50,207 nt of DNA, from NCBI RefSeq assembly GCF_018274385.1, contig NZ_JAAFYZ010000059.1:1-50207 (forward strand). The letters run 5' to 3'. Positions 37,536 to 46,455 of the stretch are shown one piece after another. The notes below the pieces were generated by a model. That model was not told where the DNA came from. It saw only the letters and a list, made by a program, of their open reading frames with translations, and did not search any database. The translations under genes and the position numbers were made by a program. This stretch comes from Catenulispora pinistramenti. GTDB taxonomy: Bacteria; Actinomycetota; Actinomycetes; Streptomycetales; Catenulisporaceae. Each line of letters begins with the position of its first letter. Position 1 is the first letter of the stretch.

Positions 37536-38804
37536 TCAAGCCGACAGCTCCCCCGACTCCCCACCGCTCATCATCGCCAGCGTCTGCGGCGCGCGCGCCA
37601 GCACCCGTGCCGCGGCGCCGCGTACCTCGGCGCTGGAGCCGAGGCGGCCGGGGACCACTGTGACCTGGCGTGCGGCCGAGGGCAGGGCGTAGCGGGCGAT
37701 GCCGTGGCGGATCGGGGTGAACAGGGCTTCGCCGAGGGCTGCCAGGTCGCCGCCGACCACAATCAGGCGGGGGTTCATCAGGGTGATGACTGAGGCCAGG
37801 GCGCGGCCCACCGCCTCGCCGGTGTCCTCGATGACGCGGGCGGTGCCCGGGGTGCCCGCGGCCAGGAGGTCGGGGAGGTCGGCCGGGGTTACCGGCTCGC
37901 CCCAGCTTTCCTGGAGCAGTCGGGCCACGGCGACGGGGCTGGCGATGGTTTCCAGGCAGCCGCGGTTGCCGCAGCGGCAGACCAGGCCGTCGGGGGTGGC
38001 CGGGAGGTGGCCGATCTCGCCGGCCAGGCCGCCGGCGCCGAGTTGGAGGCGGCCGGCGGCGATGACGCCGGCGCCGATGCCGGCGGACAGGCGGATGTAG
38101 ACCATGTCCTGGCTGTCGCGGCCGGCGCCGTACATGTGCTCGGCCAGGGCGCCGGCGTTGGCGTCGTTGGTGAGCTCGATGGTCAGGCCGGTGCGGCGCT
38201 CCAGTTCCGGGCCGGGGCGGATGCCGGTCCAGCCGGGCATGATGCCCTCGGCGGACAGCGCGCCGTCGGCGTCGACCGGGGCCGCGATGCCGACGCCCAG
38301 GCCCAGGACGCGTTCGCGCGCGACGCCGTTCTCGGCGATGGCGCGCGCGACCAGGTCCGCGGCGAGGTCCAGGGTCTCGTGCGGCGCGCGGTCGACCTCC
38401 TTGGCCTCGACGGTCTCCCACAACGGCGTGCCGTGCACGTCGCACAAGGCGACCCGGACGTGTGCGTGCCCGATGTCCACGCCGATCGCGTAGACGACCG
38501 ACCGGTTCAGCGCCAACGGCAGCGCGGGCCGGCCCATCGAGCGGTTCTCCGCCTCGGCCGAACCGTTCTCCTCCAGCACCAGCCCGGCCGCGATCAGGTC
38601 CGCGACCAGAACGGACACCGTCGCCCGGGACAGCCCGGTGAGCCGGACCAGCTCCGGCCGGCTGGTCGTGCTGCTGGCGAGCAGGACCTGCAGGACGCGT
38701 AAGCGGCCCTCTTCTCGCAGATTAGGCGGCGCGGCGACGATGCCCTCCTCAAATCGATCCGGATGGCACTCATGGTACGACCGCGCCGGTGGCAGCGAAT
38801 ACAT
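37536..38804 (-). CDS. ROK-family transcriptional repressor
   Basis: About 422 residues. The N-terminal winged helix includes LQVLLASSTTSRPELVRLTG and SRATVSVLVADLIAAGLV. The sugar-kinase-like ROK domain starts at AIGVDIGHAHVRVALCDVHG. The zinc site is intact: GEIGHLPA followed by CRCGNRGCLET. It diverges from the GH95-like/SGNH operon, its likely target, with a sugar as inducer. The start is uncertain. The ATG at 38804 (MYSLPPARSYHEC) lacks a ribosome site. A strong GAGGAGG lies about 70 bp further into the gene but is followed only by ATC and GTC codons, not a normal start. Confidence 0.9.
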   Translation of the reverse strand: MYSLPPARSYHECHPDRFEEGIVAAPPNLREEGRLRVLQVLLASSTTSRPELVRLTGLSRATVSVLVADLIAAGLVLEENGSAEAENRSMGRPALPLALNRSVVYAIGVDIGHAHVRVALCDVHGTPLWETVEAKEVDRAPHETLDLAADLVARAIAENGVARERVLGLGVGIAAPVDADGALSAEGIMPGWTGIRPGPELERRTGLTIELTNDANAGALAEHMYGAGRDSQDMVYIRLSAGIGAGVIAAGRLQLGAGGLAGEIGHLPATPDGLVCRCGNRGCLETIASPVAVARLLQESWGEPVTPADLPDLLAAGTPGTARVIEDTGEAVGRALASVITLMNPRLIVVGGDLAALGEALFTPIRHGIARYALPSAARQVTVVPGRLGSSAEVRGAAARVLARAPQTLAMMSGGESGELSA

Positions 38805-39150
38805 CCGATGACTGAGCAAGGCGCCTGCCGGAAGCCGATCGGCGGCGGGGCATCCGGGTGCGACGGGTGACTTTTGCGTAACACTAAAACAACATCAGGG
38901 TACTCATGGCAAAGTTCTCAAGAGTAAAGACTGACTATAGATCTACGGCGGCGGTTCGCGGCCATCAGCCCTCTGCCAAGCCGCTCACCTTCGGAAATAC
39001 TTGGATCAGCCCCCGAAATTTCCAGCATCATGATCTGTAAGAAGTTGCGCAACTCCCCCGATCCCTGGACGCAGCTCTCAGGTTGCGCTACAACACCTCC
39101 GATGTCTTCGACGTGACGGCGTCTTCACGCGCCGCATCCAGGGAGCGCTT
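38805..39150. promoter_or_regulatory. Divergent control region between ROK repressor and GH95-like operon
   Basis: This 346-bp gene-free region is the most A+T-rich of the neighbourhood, especially 38870-39060. It contains a perfect 12-bp palindrome, AGTTGCGCAACT (39043-39054), and a related imperfect site GTTGCGCTACAAC (39082-39094), 98-110 and about 60 bp before the GH95-like start. These are the best candidates for ROK operators. The ribosome site AGGGAG precedes the GTG at 39151. Confidence 0.6.
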
Positions 39151-42100
39151 GTGTCCAGTCGAAATCTCCGTCCCCGCTTGTCAGCGGCCGCGGCCGCCGT
39201 GTTGATCGCCACCCCGCTCGGCATCGCCGGCGGCCTGGCCCCACCCGCGTCCGCGGCCAGCGCCACCACCGCGTGGCAGAACGGCGCGTTCCAGCTCGAC
39301 ACCGGCGGGGTCGTCTCCCGCTCCGACGTCGTGCTCGGCCAGCCCAACACCGCCACCACGCAGTCCCTGCCGCTGGGCAACGGATCGCTCGGGGTCGCCG
39401 AATGGGCGGCCAACGGGTTCACCGCGCAGCTCAACCGCAGCGACACGATGCCGGACCGGTTGTCGCCGGGCCAGGTGAACATCCCCGGGCTCACCGCGAT
39501 GACCTCCGCGTCGAACTTCACCGGTTCGCTCGACCTCTACAACGGAGTGCTCGACGAGTCCGGCGGCGGGATGACGCTGAAAGCATGGGTGCCGGCCGGA
39601 AAGGATGAGCTGGTCGTCGACGTCACCGGTGCCAACCCCGGCACCCGGCAGACCGCGATGCTGAGCCTGTGGAGCGGCCGGACGCCGTCCACCGCGGCCT
39701 CCGGCGCGGTCGGCAGCCTGGCGCAGACGTGGGTCGACAACTCGCAGACCGGCAACTCCGGACAGACCTTCGGGGCGATGGCCGCGGTCACCGCCGGCGG
39801 GCAGGACGTCTCCGCCTCGGTGGTGGACTCCACGCAGGTCCAGGTGGGCTTCAACCCCAACGCCGACGGGTCGTTCCGGGTCATCGTCGCCTCGCCGCAA
39901 TGGACCGGCGGCGATCCGACCTCGACCGCGAACAGCGTCATCGGCGGCGACGCCACGGCCGGCACGTCCTCGCTGCTCGGCACGCAGTCGGCGTGGTGGA
40001 ACAACTTCTGGGCGAACAGCGGCCTGATCGAGATGACCTCGGCCGACGGAACCGCGCAGTACATGGAGAATCTGCGCACCCTCTACCTCTACTTCGAAGC
40101 GGCGACCATGCACGCCGGCACCTATCCCGGCAGCCAGGCCGGCGTCGCGGACCTGTTCAACTTCTCGCAGGACAAACAGGACTGGTACCCGGCCGGGTAC
40201 TGGCTGTGGAACCTGCGCGGGCAGATCGCCGCGAACATCTCCTCCGGCGACTTCGCGCTGAACACGCCGATTTTCGACATGTATCTCAATGATCTGCCGA
40301 ACATCGAGTCCTGGACCAGCGCGCAGATGGGCGGCAAGCCCGGCGCGTGCGTGCCGGAGACCATGCGGTTCAACGGCAACGGCTTCTACAACGGCGGCAA
40401 CAACACGCAGAATGCCTCCTGCGCGCAGGCTTCCAGCCCCAGCTACAACGCGCTCACGCTGACCAGCGGCGCGGAGATCGCGCTGTGGGTCTGGCAGCAG
40501 TACCAGGCCACCGGGGACGTCGGCTTCCTCCAGAAGTACTACCCGATCCTGCAGCAGACCTCGACCTTCCTTCTGAACTACCAGAGCGTGGGCTCGGACA
40601 ACTTCCTGCACGCCACCGCGAACGCGCACGAGACCCAGTGGGCGGTCACAGATCCGACCACTGACATAGCCGCCAGCCAAGCGCTGTTCACCGCGACCAT
40701 GAACGCCGCGACCAAGCTCAACACCGACTCCGGACTCGCCTCGCAGCTGCGCACGGCGCTCGGCCAGATCGAGCCCTACGCCCGCACCGACGCCGGCAAG
40801 ACCCAGCTGCTGAACCCGCAGCCGACCTCGGCGTCCGCCGCCGCATCCGTCGATGCGCAGGGCACTGACATCATCGCCGACTCCTACCAGCCCTCGGCCA
40901 AACCGCAGAACGGCGAGAACATCGGCCTGGAGCCGGTCTGGCCCTACGGTCTGATCGGTGACGACACCGTCGTCAACGGCGACGATCTGACCGCGCTGGC
41001 CAAGCGCACCTACACCGACCGGGTCAACAAGACCAACCCGGACTGGAACTTCGACGCGGTCCAGGCCGCGCGGCTGGGCCTGGGCAGCGAGGTCGCGGCC
41101 GACCTGAACAGCGTCACCCAGGGCTACCAGGCCTATATCAGCGGCCTGGCGAACCTGTTCAACGGCAACACCGGCGACGAGCCCTACATCGAGCAGTCCT
41201 CGACGGTGGCCACCGCGGTCGACGAGGCGCTGGTCCAGGACTACGACGGCACCCTGCGCCTCGCCCCGGCCTGGCCGTCCGGCTGGGACGCCTCCGGCAC
41301 GGTGTCCGTGCGGGGCAACACGAAGGTCGACGTCCAGGTCGAGGGCGGCACCCTGGCCACGGCCGCGATCCAGGCCGGCAGCACGCAGACCATGACCGTC
41401 CGCAACCCGTGGCCCGGCAAGCAGGCCGAAGTGGTGAACGGTTCGACCGGGGCGGTCGTGGTGGCCGCCACCACGAACGGGACGCTGAGCGTGCCGGTGA
41501 CCGCCGGTTCGACCTACCTGGTCGAGCAGCCCTCCGCGCCGACCACCTCGCTGCCCTTCGCTCAGGTCACCGGCACGAAGGCGACCGCGGCGAAGCACCT
41601 CGGCAAGGTTCAGATCGGCCTGGACCCGGCGGTCTCGTTCCCGAACCTGGCCGCGTCGTTCAACAACGTCGGCATCACCGCGGACACCAACACCGCGCCG
41701 GGCAACTTCGACGGCAACGGCGCCAGCCTCTCCGAGACCGCGCTGACCAACGCCGGCGCCGGTCCCGGAGCGTCGGTCACGTCCTCCGGGGTCACCTTCA
41801 CCTTCCCCAACGCGGCTGCCGGCAGCAATGACAACACCGTCGCCGAGGGTCAGACCATTGACACCTCCGGCTCCGGCACCCTCGGGTTCCTGGTCTCCGC
41901 CGACTACGGCCCGGCCACCGGATCCGGCGTCATCACCTACACCGATGGCAGTACCCAGAGTTACAGCCTCACCGTCCCCGACTGGTTCTCCACGACGCCA
42001 CCGGCCGGCGGCGCGCTGGCGATCAGTTCGGCGTACCAGAACCGACAGGGCAACACCACCTACAGCGGATCCGGGAACATCTTCTCGGTGCCGGTGACGC

Positions 42101-42612
42101 TGACCGCGGGCAAGTCGGTCGCGTCGGTGACGCTGCCCGGCGGTGGCGGGCTGGCCGTCGGCACCCCGTCGATCCACGTCTTCGCGCTGGCCGCCTCCGG
42201 CTCGGGCACCACGTCCGGCTCGCTGATCAGCCTTCGGGCGCATGCCAACGGCGACATCGTCACCGCCGACAACGCCGGAGCCGATCCGCTGATCGCCAAC
42301 CGGACCTCCGTCGGCACCTGGGAACAGTTCGACCTCATCGACAACCCCGACGGGAGTGTCAGCCTTCGAGCTCACGCCAACGGGGACATCGTCACCGCGG
42401 ACAACGCCGGAGCCGATCCGCTGATCGCCAACCGGACGGCGATCGGGCCCTGGGAATCCTTCGACCTGATCACCAACTCCGACGGCAGCGTCAGCTTCCG
42501 GGCCCATGCCAACGGCGACATCGTCACCGCCGACAACGCCGGCGCCGCACCGCTGATCGCGAACCGCACCGCGATCGGGCCGTGGGAATCGTTCGATCTC
42601 ATCCACGACTGA
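39151..42612 (+). CDS. Secreted GH95-like alpha-L-fucosidase-type glycosidase with fascin-like tail
   Basis: This 1153-residue protein has a signal peptide (about 1-35, cleavage near ASA-A) and an N-terminal beta-supersandwich with the SLPLGNGSLGVAEW hallmark (about 71-84). An (alpha/alpha)6 catalytic region (about 297-697) contains YMENLRTLYLYFEAATMHAG and NAHETQWAVTDPTTDIAASQ. A beta-sandwich end and an additional beta domain (about 804-1010) follow, then three 44-residue fascin-like units (about 1027-1153). The layout fits GH95, with alpha-L-fucoside or alpha-L-galactoside as likely substrate; exact specificity is open. The GTG at 39151 is the start. The SGNH esterase follows after 10 bp. 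Confidence 0.83.
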   Translation: MSSRNLRPRLSAAAAAVLIATPLGIAGGLAPPASAASATTAWQNGAFQLDTGGVVSRSDVVLGQPNTATTQSLPLGNGSLGVAEWAANGFTAQLNRSDTMPDRLSPGQVNIPGLTAMTSASNFTGSLDLYNGVLDESGGGMTLKAWVPAGKDELVVDVTGANPGTRQTAMLSLWSGRTPSTAASGAVGSLAQTWVDNSQTGNSGQTFGAMAAVTAGGQDVSASVVDSTQVQVGFNPNADGSFRVIVASPQWTGGDPTSTANSVIGGDATAGTSSLLGTQSAWWNNFWANSGLIEMTSADGTAQYMENLRTLYLYFEAATMHAGTYPGSQAGVADLFNFSQDKQDWYPAGYWLWNLRGQIAANISSGDFALNTPIFDMYLNDLPNIESWTSAQMGGKPGACVPETMRFNGNGFYNGGNNTQNASCAQASSPSYNALTLTSGAEIALWVWQQYQATGDVGFLQKYYPILQQTSTFLLNYQSVGSDNFLHATANAHETQWAVTDPTTDIAASQALFTATMNAATKLNTDSGLASQLRTALGQIEPYARTDAGKTQLLNPQPTSASAAASVDAQGTDIIADSYQPSAKPQNGENIGLEPVWPYGLIGDDTVVNGDDLTALAKRTYTDRVNKTNPDWNFDAVQAARLGLGSEVAADLNSVTQGYQAYISGLANLFNGNTGDEPYIEQSSTVATAVDEALVQDYDGTLRLAPAWPSGWDASGTVSVRGNTKVDVQVEGGTLATAAIQAGSTQTMTVRNPWPGKQAEVVNGSTGAVVVAATTNGTLSVPVTAGSTYLVEQPSAPTTSLPFAQVTGTKATAAKHLGKVQIGLDPAVSFPNLAASFNNVGITADTNTAPGNFDGNGASLSETALTNAGAGPGASVTSSGVTFTFPNAAAGSNDNTVAEGQTIDTSGSGTLGFLVSADYGPATGSGVITYTDGSTQSYSLTVPDWFSTTPPAGGALAISSAYQNRQGNTTYSGSGNIFSVPVTLTAGKSVASVTLPGGGGLAVGTPSIHVFALAASGSGTTSGSLISLRAHANGDIVTADNAGADPLIANRTSVGTWEQFDLIDNPDGSVSLRAHANGDIVTADNAGADPLIANRTAIGPWESFDLITNSDGSVSFRAHANGDIVTADNAGAAPLIANRTAIGPWESFDLIHD
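42229..42609 (+). repeat. Triple 132-bp repeat encoding the fascin-like tail of the GH95-like enzyme
   Basis: Units begin at 42229, 42361 and 42493, exactly 132 bp (44 codons) apart. Each encodes SxRAHANGDIVTADNAG, then PLIANRT and a WExFDLI end. Three such units make one beta-trefoil. Confidence 0.93.
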
Positions 42613-42622
42613 GGACGCCTTC

Positions 42623-44278
42623 ATGAGAACCCGTATCGGCTGGGCCGTCGCCGCCTTCCTGACCGCGCTGGCGACGGCCGTGGCGCCGGCGGCGTCCGGC
42701 TCCGCGGCCGCGCACGCCCAGCTCACCCATCCGACCACCGCGACCGCGGCGACCGCAGCGGCGGCGGCCGCCACCGGGCCGTGGACCGGCACGTGGGCGG
42801 TGTCCCCACAGAGCGGCGGCGCCGCCTTCAACCAGCAGACGCTGCGCCAGATCGTGCACACCAGCATCGGCGGGACCTCGGCCCGGGTGCAGATCTCCAA
42901 CGCCTTCGGCTCGCAGCCGCTGGCGATCGCCGACGTCCACATCGCGCAGCGGTCCTCCGGCGCGGGCATTGTCGCCGGGACCGACCAGATCGTCACGTTC
43001 GGCGGCCAGAGCTCGACGACCATCGCGGCCGGCGCGCTGGCCGTCAGCGACCCGATCGCGTTCGCGGTGCCGGCCCTGTCCGATGTCGCGGTCAGCATCT
43101 ATCTGCCGCAGGGCACCGGCGCCTCGACCTACCACCAGCAGGGTTCTGCGACCAACTACATCGCGTCCGGCGATGTGAGCGGCAGCCAGACTCTGACGAA
43201 TCCGCAGACCACCGGCAGCTACTTCTTCCTGACCAACCTCGACGTGCAGAACGCGGCGTCTCAGGGTGCTGTGGTCACCCTCGGCGCCTCGATCACCGAC
43301 GGCTACGCGTCCTCGTTCGACGCCGACCGGCGCTGGCCGAACGATCTGGCCGTGCGGCTGGCGCAGACCGGCCACGTGGTCGGCGTGCTGAATCAGGGGA
43401 TCAGCGGCAACCGGCTGCTGGTCGACGGGGCCGGGCCCAGCGCGTTGCACCGCTTCGCGCAGGACGTGCTGGCCCAGCCCGGCGTCCGGTGGGTGATCTT
43501 CGCCGTCGACCCGATCAACGACCTGGGCTCGACCAGCCCGCCGCCCAGTTCCGATGAGCTCATCGCGGGCTTGCAGCAGCTGATCGCGGCGGCGCACCAG
43601 AACGGCGTGCGGTTCCTGTGCTCGACGTTGACCCCGTATCAGGGTGCCGGCTACTGGACCCAGCAGGGCGAGACGGCGCGCGAGGCCTTCAACGCCTACG
43701 TGCGCAGCGCGGGCAACGGCTGCGACGCCGTGGTCGACCAGGACGCCGCGACCCATGACCCGGCCAACCCGACGATGTACCTGCCGGCCTACGACAGTGG
43801 CGACCACCTGCACCCGAACGACGCCGGGCTGCGGGCGATCGCGAACGCGGTGAACCTGGCGCTGTTCGGCGCCCCGGCCTCGACGCCGGTCGTGAGCCTG
43901 CGGGCGCACGCCAACGGCGACATCGTGACCGCCGACAACGCCGGAGCCGCACCGCTCATCGCCAACCGCACGGCGATCGGACCGTGGGAGACGTTCGATC
44001 TGCTCAGCAACGCCGACGGCAGCGTGAGCCTGCGGGCGCACGCGAACGGCGACATCGTCAGCGCGGACAACGCGGGGTCCTCGCCGCTGATCGCGAACCG
44101 GACGGCGATCGGGCCGTGGGAATCGTTCGACCTGCTGAACAACGCGGATGGGAGTGTCAGCTTTCGAGCTCACGCCAACGGGAACATCGTGACCGCCGAC
44201 AACGCCGGATCGTCACCGCTGATCGCCGACCGGACGGCGATCGGCGGCTGGGAGTCCTTCGACCTCATCCCGGACTGA
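42623..44278 (+). CDS. Secreted SGNH/GDSL hydrolase with fascin-like tail
   Basis: This 551-residue protein has a signal peptide (about 1-31). A beta-sandwich lead domain (about 52-205) is followed by an SGNH hydrolase domain (about 215-418). Ser223 in TLGASITDGY is the nucleophile, the block III Asn is in GISGNRLL, and Asp394/His397 in DSGDHLHPND complete the catalytic set. Three 44-residue fascin-like units form the tail (about 425-551). Such enzymes deacetylate or de-esterify polysaccharides, and coupling 10 bp behind the GH95-like enzyme suggests they work on the same decorated glycan. The 3' end overlaps the opposing acetyltransferase gene by 14 bases. Confidence 0.9.
   Translation: MRTRIGWAVAAFLTALATAVAPAASGSAAAHAQLTHPTTATAATAAAAAATGPWTGTWAVSPQSGGAAFNQQTLRQIVHTSIGGTSARVQISNAFGSQPLAIADVHIAQRSSGAGIVAGTDQIVTFGGQSSTTIAAGALAVSDPIAFAVPALSDVAVSIYLPQGTGASTYHQQGSATNYIASGDVSGSQTLTNPQTTGSYFFLTNLDVQNAASQGAVVTLGASITDGYASSFDADRRWPNDLAVRLAQTGHVVGVLNQGISGNRLLVDGAGPSALHRFAQDVLAQPGVRWVIFAVDPINDLGSTSPPPSSDELIAGLQQLIAAAHQNGVRFLCSTLTPYQGAGYWTQQGETAREAFNAYVRSAGNGCDAVVDQDAATHDPANPTMYLPAYDSGDHLHPNDAGLRAIANAVNLALFGAPASTPVVSLRAHANGDIVTADNAGAAPLIANRTAIGPWETFDLLSNADGSVSLRAHANGDIVSADNAGSSPLIANRTAIGPWESFDLLNNADGSVSFRAHANGNIVTADNAGSSPLIADRTAIGGWESFDLIPD
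43895..44275 (+). repeat. Triple 132-bp repeat encoding the fascin-like tail of the SGNH hydrolase
   Basis: Units begin at 43895, 44027 and 44159, again exactly 132 bp apart. They are close relatives of the three units in the preceding gene (42229-42609), giving six copies of one module in 2 kb. Confidence 0.93.
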
Positions 44279-44816
44279 CAGTACCCTGACGGCCCTGACG
44301 ACCCCGGCGTTCGATGGCCCGCTCGAAGAAGATCCAGTACTGCTGGAGATGCGGAGGGATCTCGCTGCCCGGGTAAGGGCTCCGCTCCGCGAAGCCGCGC
44401 GAGCGGTACAGCCGCTGGGCGTCCGCCATGAACCGGGCCGTGTCGAGCCGGACGGCGGACGCCCCCAGGCCCTCGGCCTCGGCGAGCAGGCGGTCGAGCA
44501 GCCGCGAGCCGACCCGCAGGCCGCGGCTCTCGGGCACCACGTACATCCGCTTCACCTCGACCACGCCGGGCTCGGTCATCCGCAGGCCCGCCACCCCGAC
44601 CAGCCCGCCGTCCGGATCCTGCGCCACGAACAGGGCTTTGGACGGATCGCTGTACTCGCTCAGCGAGTCCCGCACCCCGGAGACGTCGGTCGGCGAGTCC
44701 TGGATGCCGAACGTCTCGTGGAGCTCGCGCAACGCGGTGGTCAGGTAGTCCACCAGGAGCTTGGCGATCTCGTCGGCCTCGGTGGCGAGATCGGCGCGGC
44801 GGATGAGGATGGACAT
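44265..44816 (-). CDS. GNAT-family N-acetyltransferase
   Basis: About 183 residues from the ATG at 44816 (MSILIRRADL). The GNAT fold is clear: KRMYVVPESRGLRVGSRLLD contains the V-x-P-x-x-R-G-x-x-x-G-S acetyl-CoA loop, followed by LGASAVRLDTARFMADAQRL and the closing LYRSRGFAE strand. The substrate is unknown. GGAGG lies 12 bases before the start, somewhat far. An upstream in-frame start at 44879 would cross the terminator hairpin of the decarboxylase gene and is unlikely. Confidence 0.9.
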   Translation of the reverse strand: MSILIRRADLATEADEIAKLLVDYLTTALRELHETFGIQDSPTDVSGVRDSLSEYSDPSKALFVAQDPDGGLVGVAGLRMTEPGVVEVKRMYVVPESRGLRVGSRLLDRLLAEAEGLGASAVRLDTARFMADAQRLYRSRGFAERSPYPGSEIPPHLQQYWIFFERAIERRGRQGRQGTVSPG

Positions 44817-44841
44817 GGTTGACAGGTACCTCCGGCGAAGC

Positions 44842-44877
44842 GAACGCCCCCGAGACGGATACACCTCGGGGGCGTTC
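44842..44877 (-). terminator. Terminator downstream of the glutamate decarboxylase gene
   Basis: Perfect 13-bp stem GAACGCCCCCGAG (44842-44854) pairs with CTCGGGGGCGTTC (44865-44877) around a 10-base loop. It lies between the decarboxylase stop with its repeats and the acetyltransferase start. Confidence 0.9.
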
Positions 44878-44893
44878 ACACTATGTCAGTCGC

Positions 44894-45005
44894 GAACCGC
44901 CAGTCCTGAACCGCCAGTCCTGAACCGCCAGTCACGAACCGCCAGTCCTGAACCGCCAGTCGTGAGCGGCCAGTCGTGAACCGCCAGTCGTGAGCGGTCA
45001 GTTGT
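44894..45005. repeat. 14-bp tandem repeat containing the gad stop codon
   Basis: Eight consecutive 14-bp units of the form GAACCGCCAGTCCT (variants GAGCGGCCAGTCGT) with strict period. The last unit (44992-45005) contains the stop codon and final codons of the glutamate decarboxylase gene; the other seven lie in its 3' untranslated region before the terminator. Confidence 0.93.
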
Positions 45006-46368
45006 GGGCGAACCCGGACTCGGCGTCGTGCGCCGGCGGCGTGGTGTTCAGCCGGTGGACCGCCTTGCCGAGCGCCAGCAGCAGCGCCTCGCCCAGGTCC
45101 TGGCTGAAGCCCTCGCGGATGACGATGCGCAGCACCGCGAGGTCCTCGGCGTTCGGCGGCATCGTGTAGGCCGGCACCTGCCAGCCGTCGCGGCGCAGCT
45201 CGTCGGAGACGTGGAACACCGTGAACTTGTCGGTTTCCTTGAGCTTGAACGACACCACCGGGATGTCGGTGCCGTCGCTGATCACCTCGAAGGCGTCGAT
45301 CTTCCCGATGCCGCTGGAGATGAACAGCGCGGTGTCCCGCAACCCCTCCATGACCTTGGTGTAGCCCTCGCGGCCCAGGCGCACGAAGTTGTAGTACTGG
45401 CCCACGATCTGGTTGCCGGGGCGGGAGAAGTTCAGGGTGAAGGTCGGCATGTCACCGCCGAGGTAGTTGACGTGGAAGATCAGTTCCTCGGGCAGGTCGT
45501 CGGCGGAGCGCCAGACCACGAAGCCGATGCCGGGGTAGGTCAGGCCGTACTTGTGGCCGGAGACGTTGATCGACTTCACCTGCGGCAGCCGGAAGTCCCA
45601 CTCCAGATCGGGCTGCAGGAAGGGGGCGACGAAACCGCCGGAGGCGGCGTCCACGTGGATCGCGATGTCCGTGCCGTGCTCGGTGTTGTAGGCCACGACC
45701 AGGTCGTGGATCTCCTTGACCGGCTCGAACTCGCCGGTGTGGGTGGTGCCCATGATCGGGACCACGCCGATCGTGTTCTCGTCGACATAGGTCATGGTCT
45801 CGGCGGCGTCGACCGTGAACCGGTCGCGGGCCACCGGCACGTAGCGCGGCTCGACGTCCCAGTACCGGCAGAACTTCTCCCACACCACCTGGACGTTGGA
45901 GCCCATCACCAGGTTCGGGCGGTCGGTGGTCTGCCCGGCGGCCTCCCGGCGCTGGCGCCACTTCCACTTCATGGCCAGGCCGCCGAGCATCACCGCCTCG
46001 GAGGAGCCGATCGTGGACACGCCGATCGCGTCGCCGGAGGAGGGGGCGTGGAAGAGGTTCGCGACGATGTTGACGCAGCGGCGCTCGATCTCCGCGGTCT
46101 GCGGGTACTCGTCCTTGTCGATCATGTTCTTGTCGAACGTCTCGGCCATGAGCTTCTCGGCCTCGGGGTCCATCCACGTCGTCACGAAGGTGGCCATGTT
46201 CAGCCGCGAACTGCCGTCCAGCAACAGCTCGTCGTGGATCATGCGGTAGACGGCCTGGGGCGCCGTCTCCCCGTCGGGCATCCGGTTCTTCGGAACGTTC
46301 GTGCACCCCAGGCGCTTGGTGTAGGCCGGATCTATCGTCGCGTCGCTGTCGTCGTGACGGTGTACCAC
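44998..46368 (-). CDS. gadB: Glutamate decarboxylase
   Basis: This 456-residue PLP enzyme converts L-glutamate to GABA and CO2 while consuming a proton. PLP-lysine Lys273 lies in SINVSGHKYGLTYPG, and the preceding HVDAASGGFVAPF supplies the cofactor Asp. The N-terminal RMPDGETAPQAVYRMIHDEL and AEIERRCVNIVANLFHAP blocks are typical of bacterial GadB. The start is taken as the GTG at 46368 because GAGGGA lies six bases upstream. No GABA/glutamate antiporter gene is in the window. The aldehyde dehydrogenase gene ends 87 bp upstream in the same direction. Confidence 0.95.
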   Translation of the reverse strand: MVHRHDDSDATIDPAYTKRLGCTNVPKNRMPDGETAPQAVYRMIHDELLLDGSSRLNMATFVTTWMDPEAEKLMAETFDKNMIDKDEYPQTAEIERRCVNIVANLFHAPSSGDAIGVSTIGSSEAVMLGGLAMKWKWRQRREAAGQTTDRPNLVMGSNVQVVWEKFCRYWDVEPRYVPVARDRFTVDAAETMTYVDENTIGVVPIMGTTHTGEFEPVKEIHDLVVAYNTEHGTDIAIHVDAASGGFVAPFLQPDLEWDFRLPQVKSINVSGHKYGLTYPGIGFVVWRSADDLPEELIFHVNYLGGDMPTFTLNFSRPGNQIVGQYYNFVRLGREGYTKVMEGLRDTALFISSGIGKIDAFEVISDGTDIPVVSFKLKETDKFTVFHVSDELRRDGWQVPAYTMPPNAEDLAVLRIVIREGFSQDLGEALLLALGKAVHRLNTTPPAHDAESGFAHN

Positions 46369-46455
46369 GATCACTCCCTCGTGTCGGCTGGTTGACGTCA
46401 GAGGCGCAGTATGCCACCTGCGCATAAACGGTCCACGACGGCCGTTGCGGTTCCG

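Noticed and set aside
39181-43098. Very long open frame on the minus strand (about 1300 codons) opposite the GH95-like and SGNH genes
   Set aside because: It mirrors the plus-strand genes with Arg/Gly/Val-rich composition and no recognisable domain. Such shadows are expected opposite real genes at this GC content.
44894-45005. Regular repeats at the gad 3' end as a possible CRISPR array
   Set aside because: The 14-bp units are contiguous with no unique spacers and no cas genes are nearby, so this is a simple tandem repeat.
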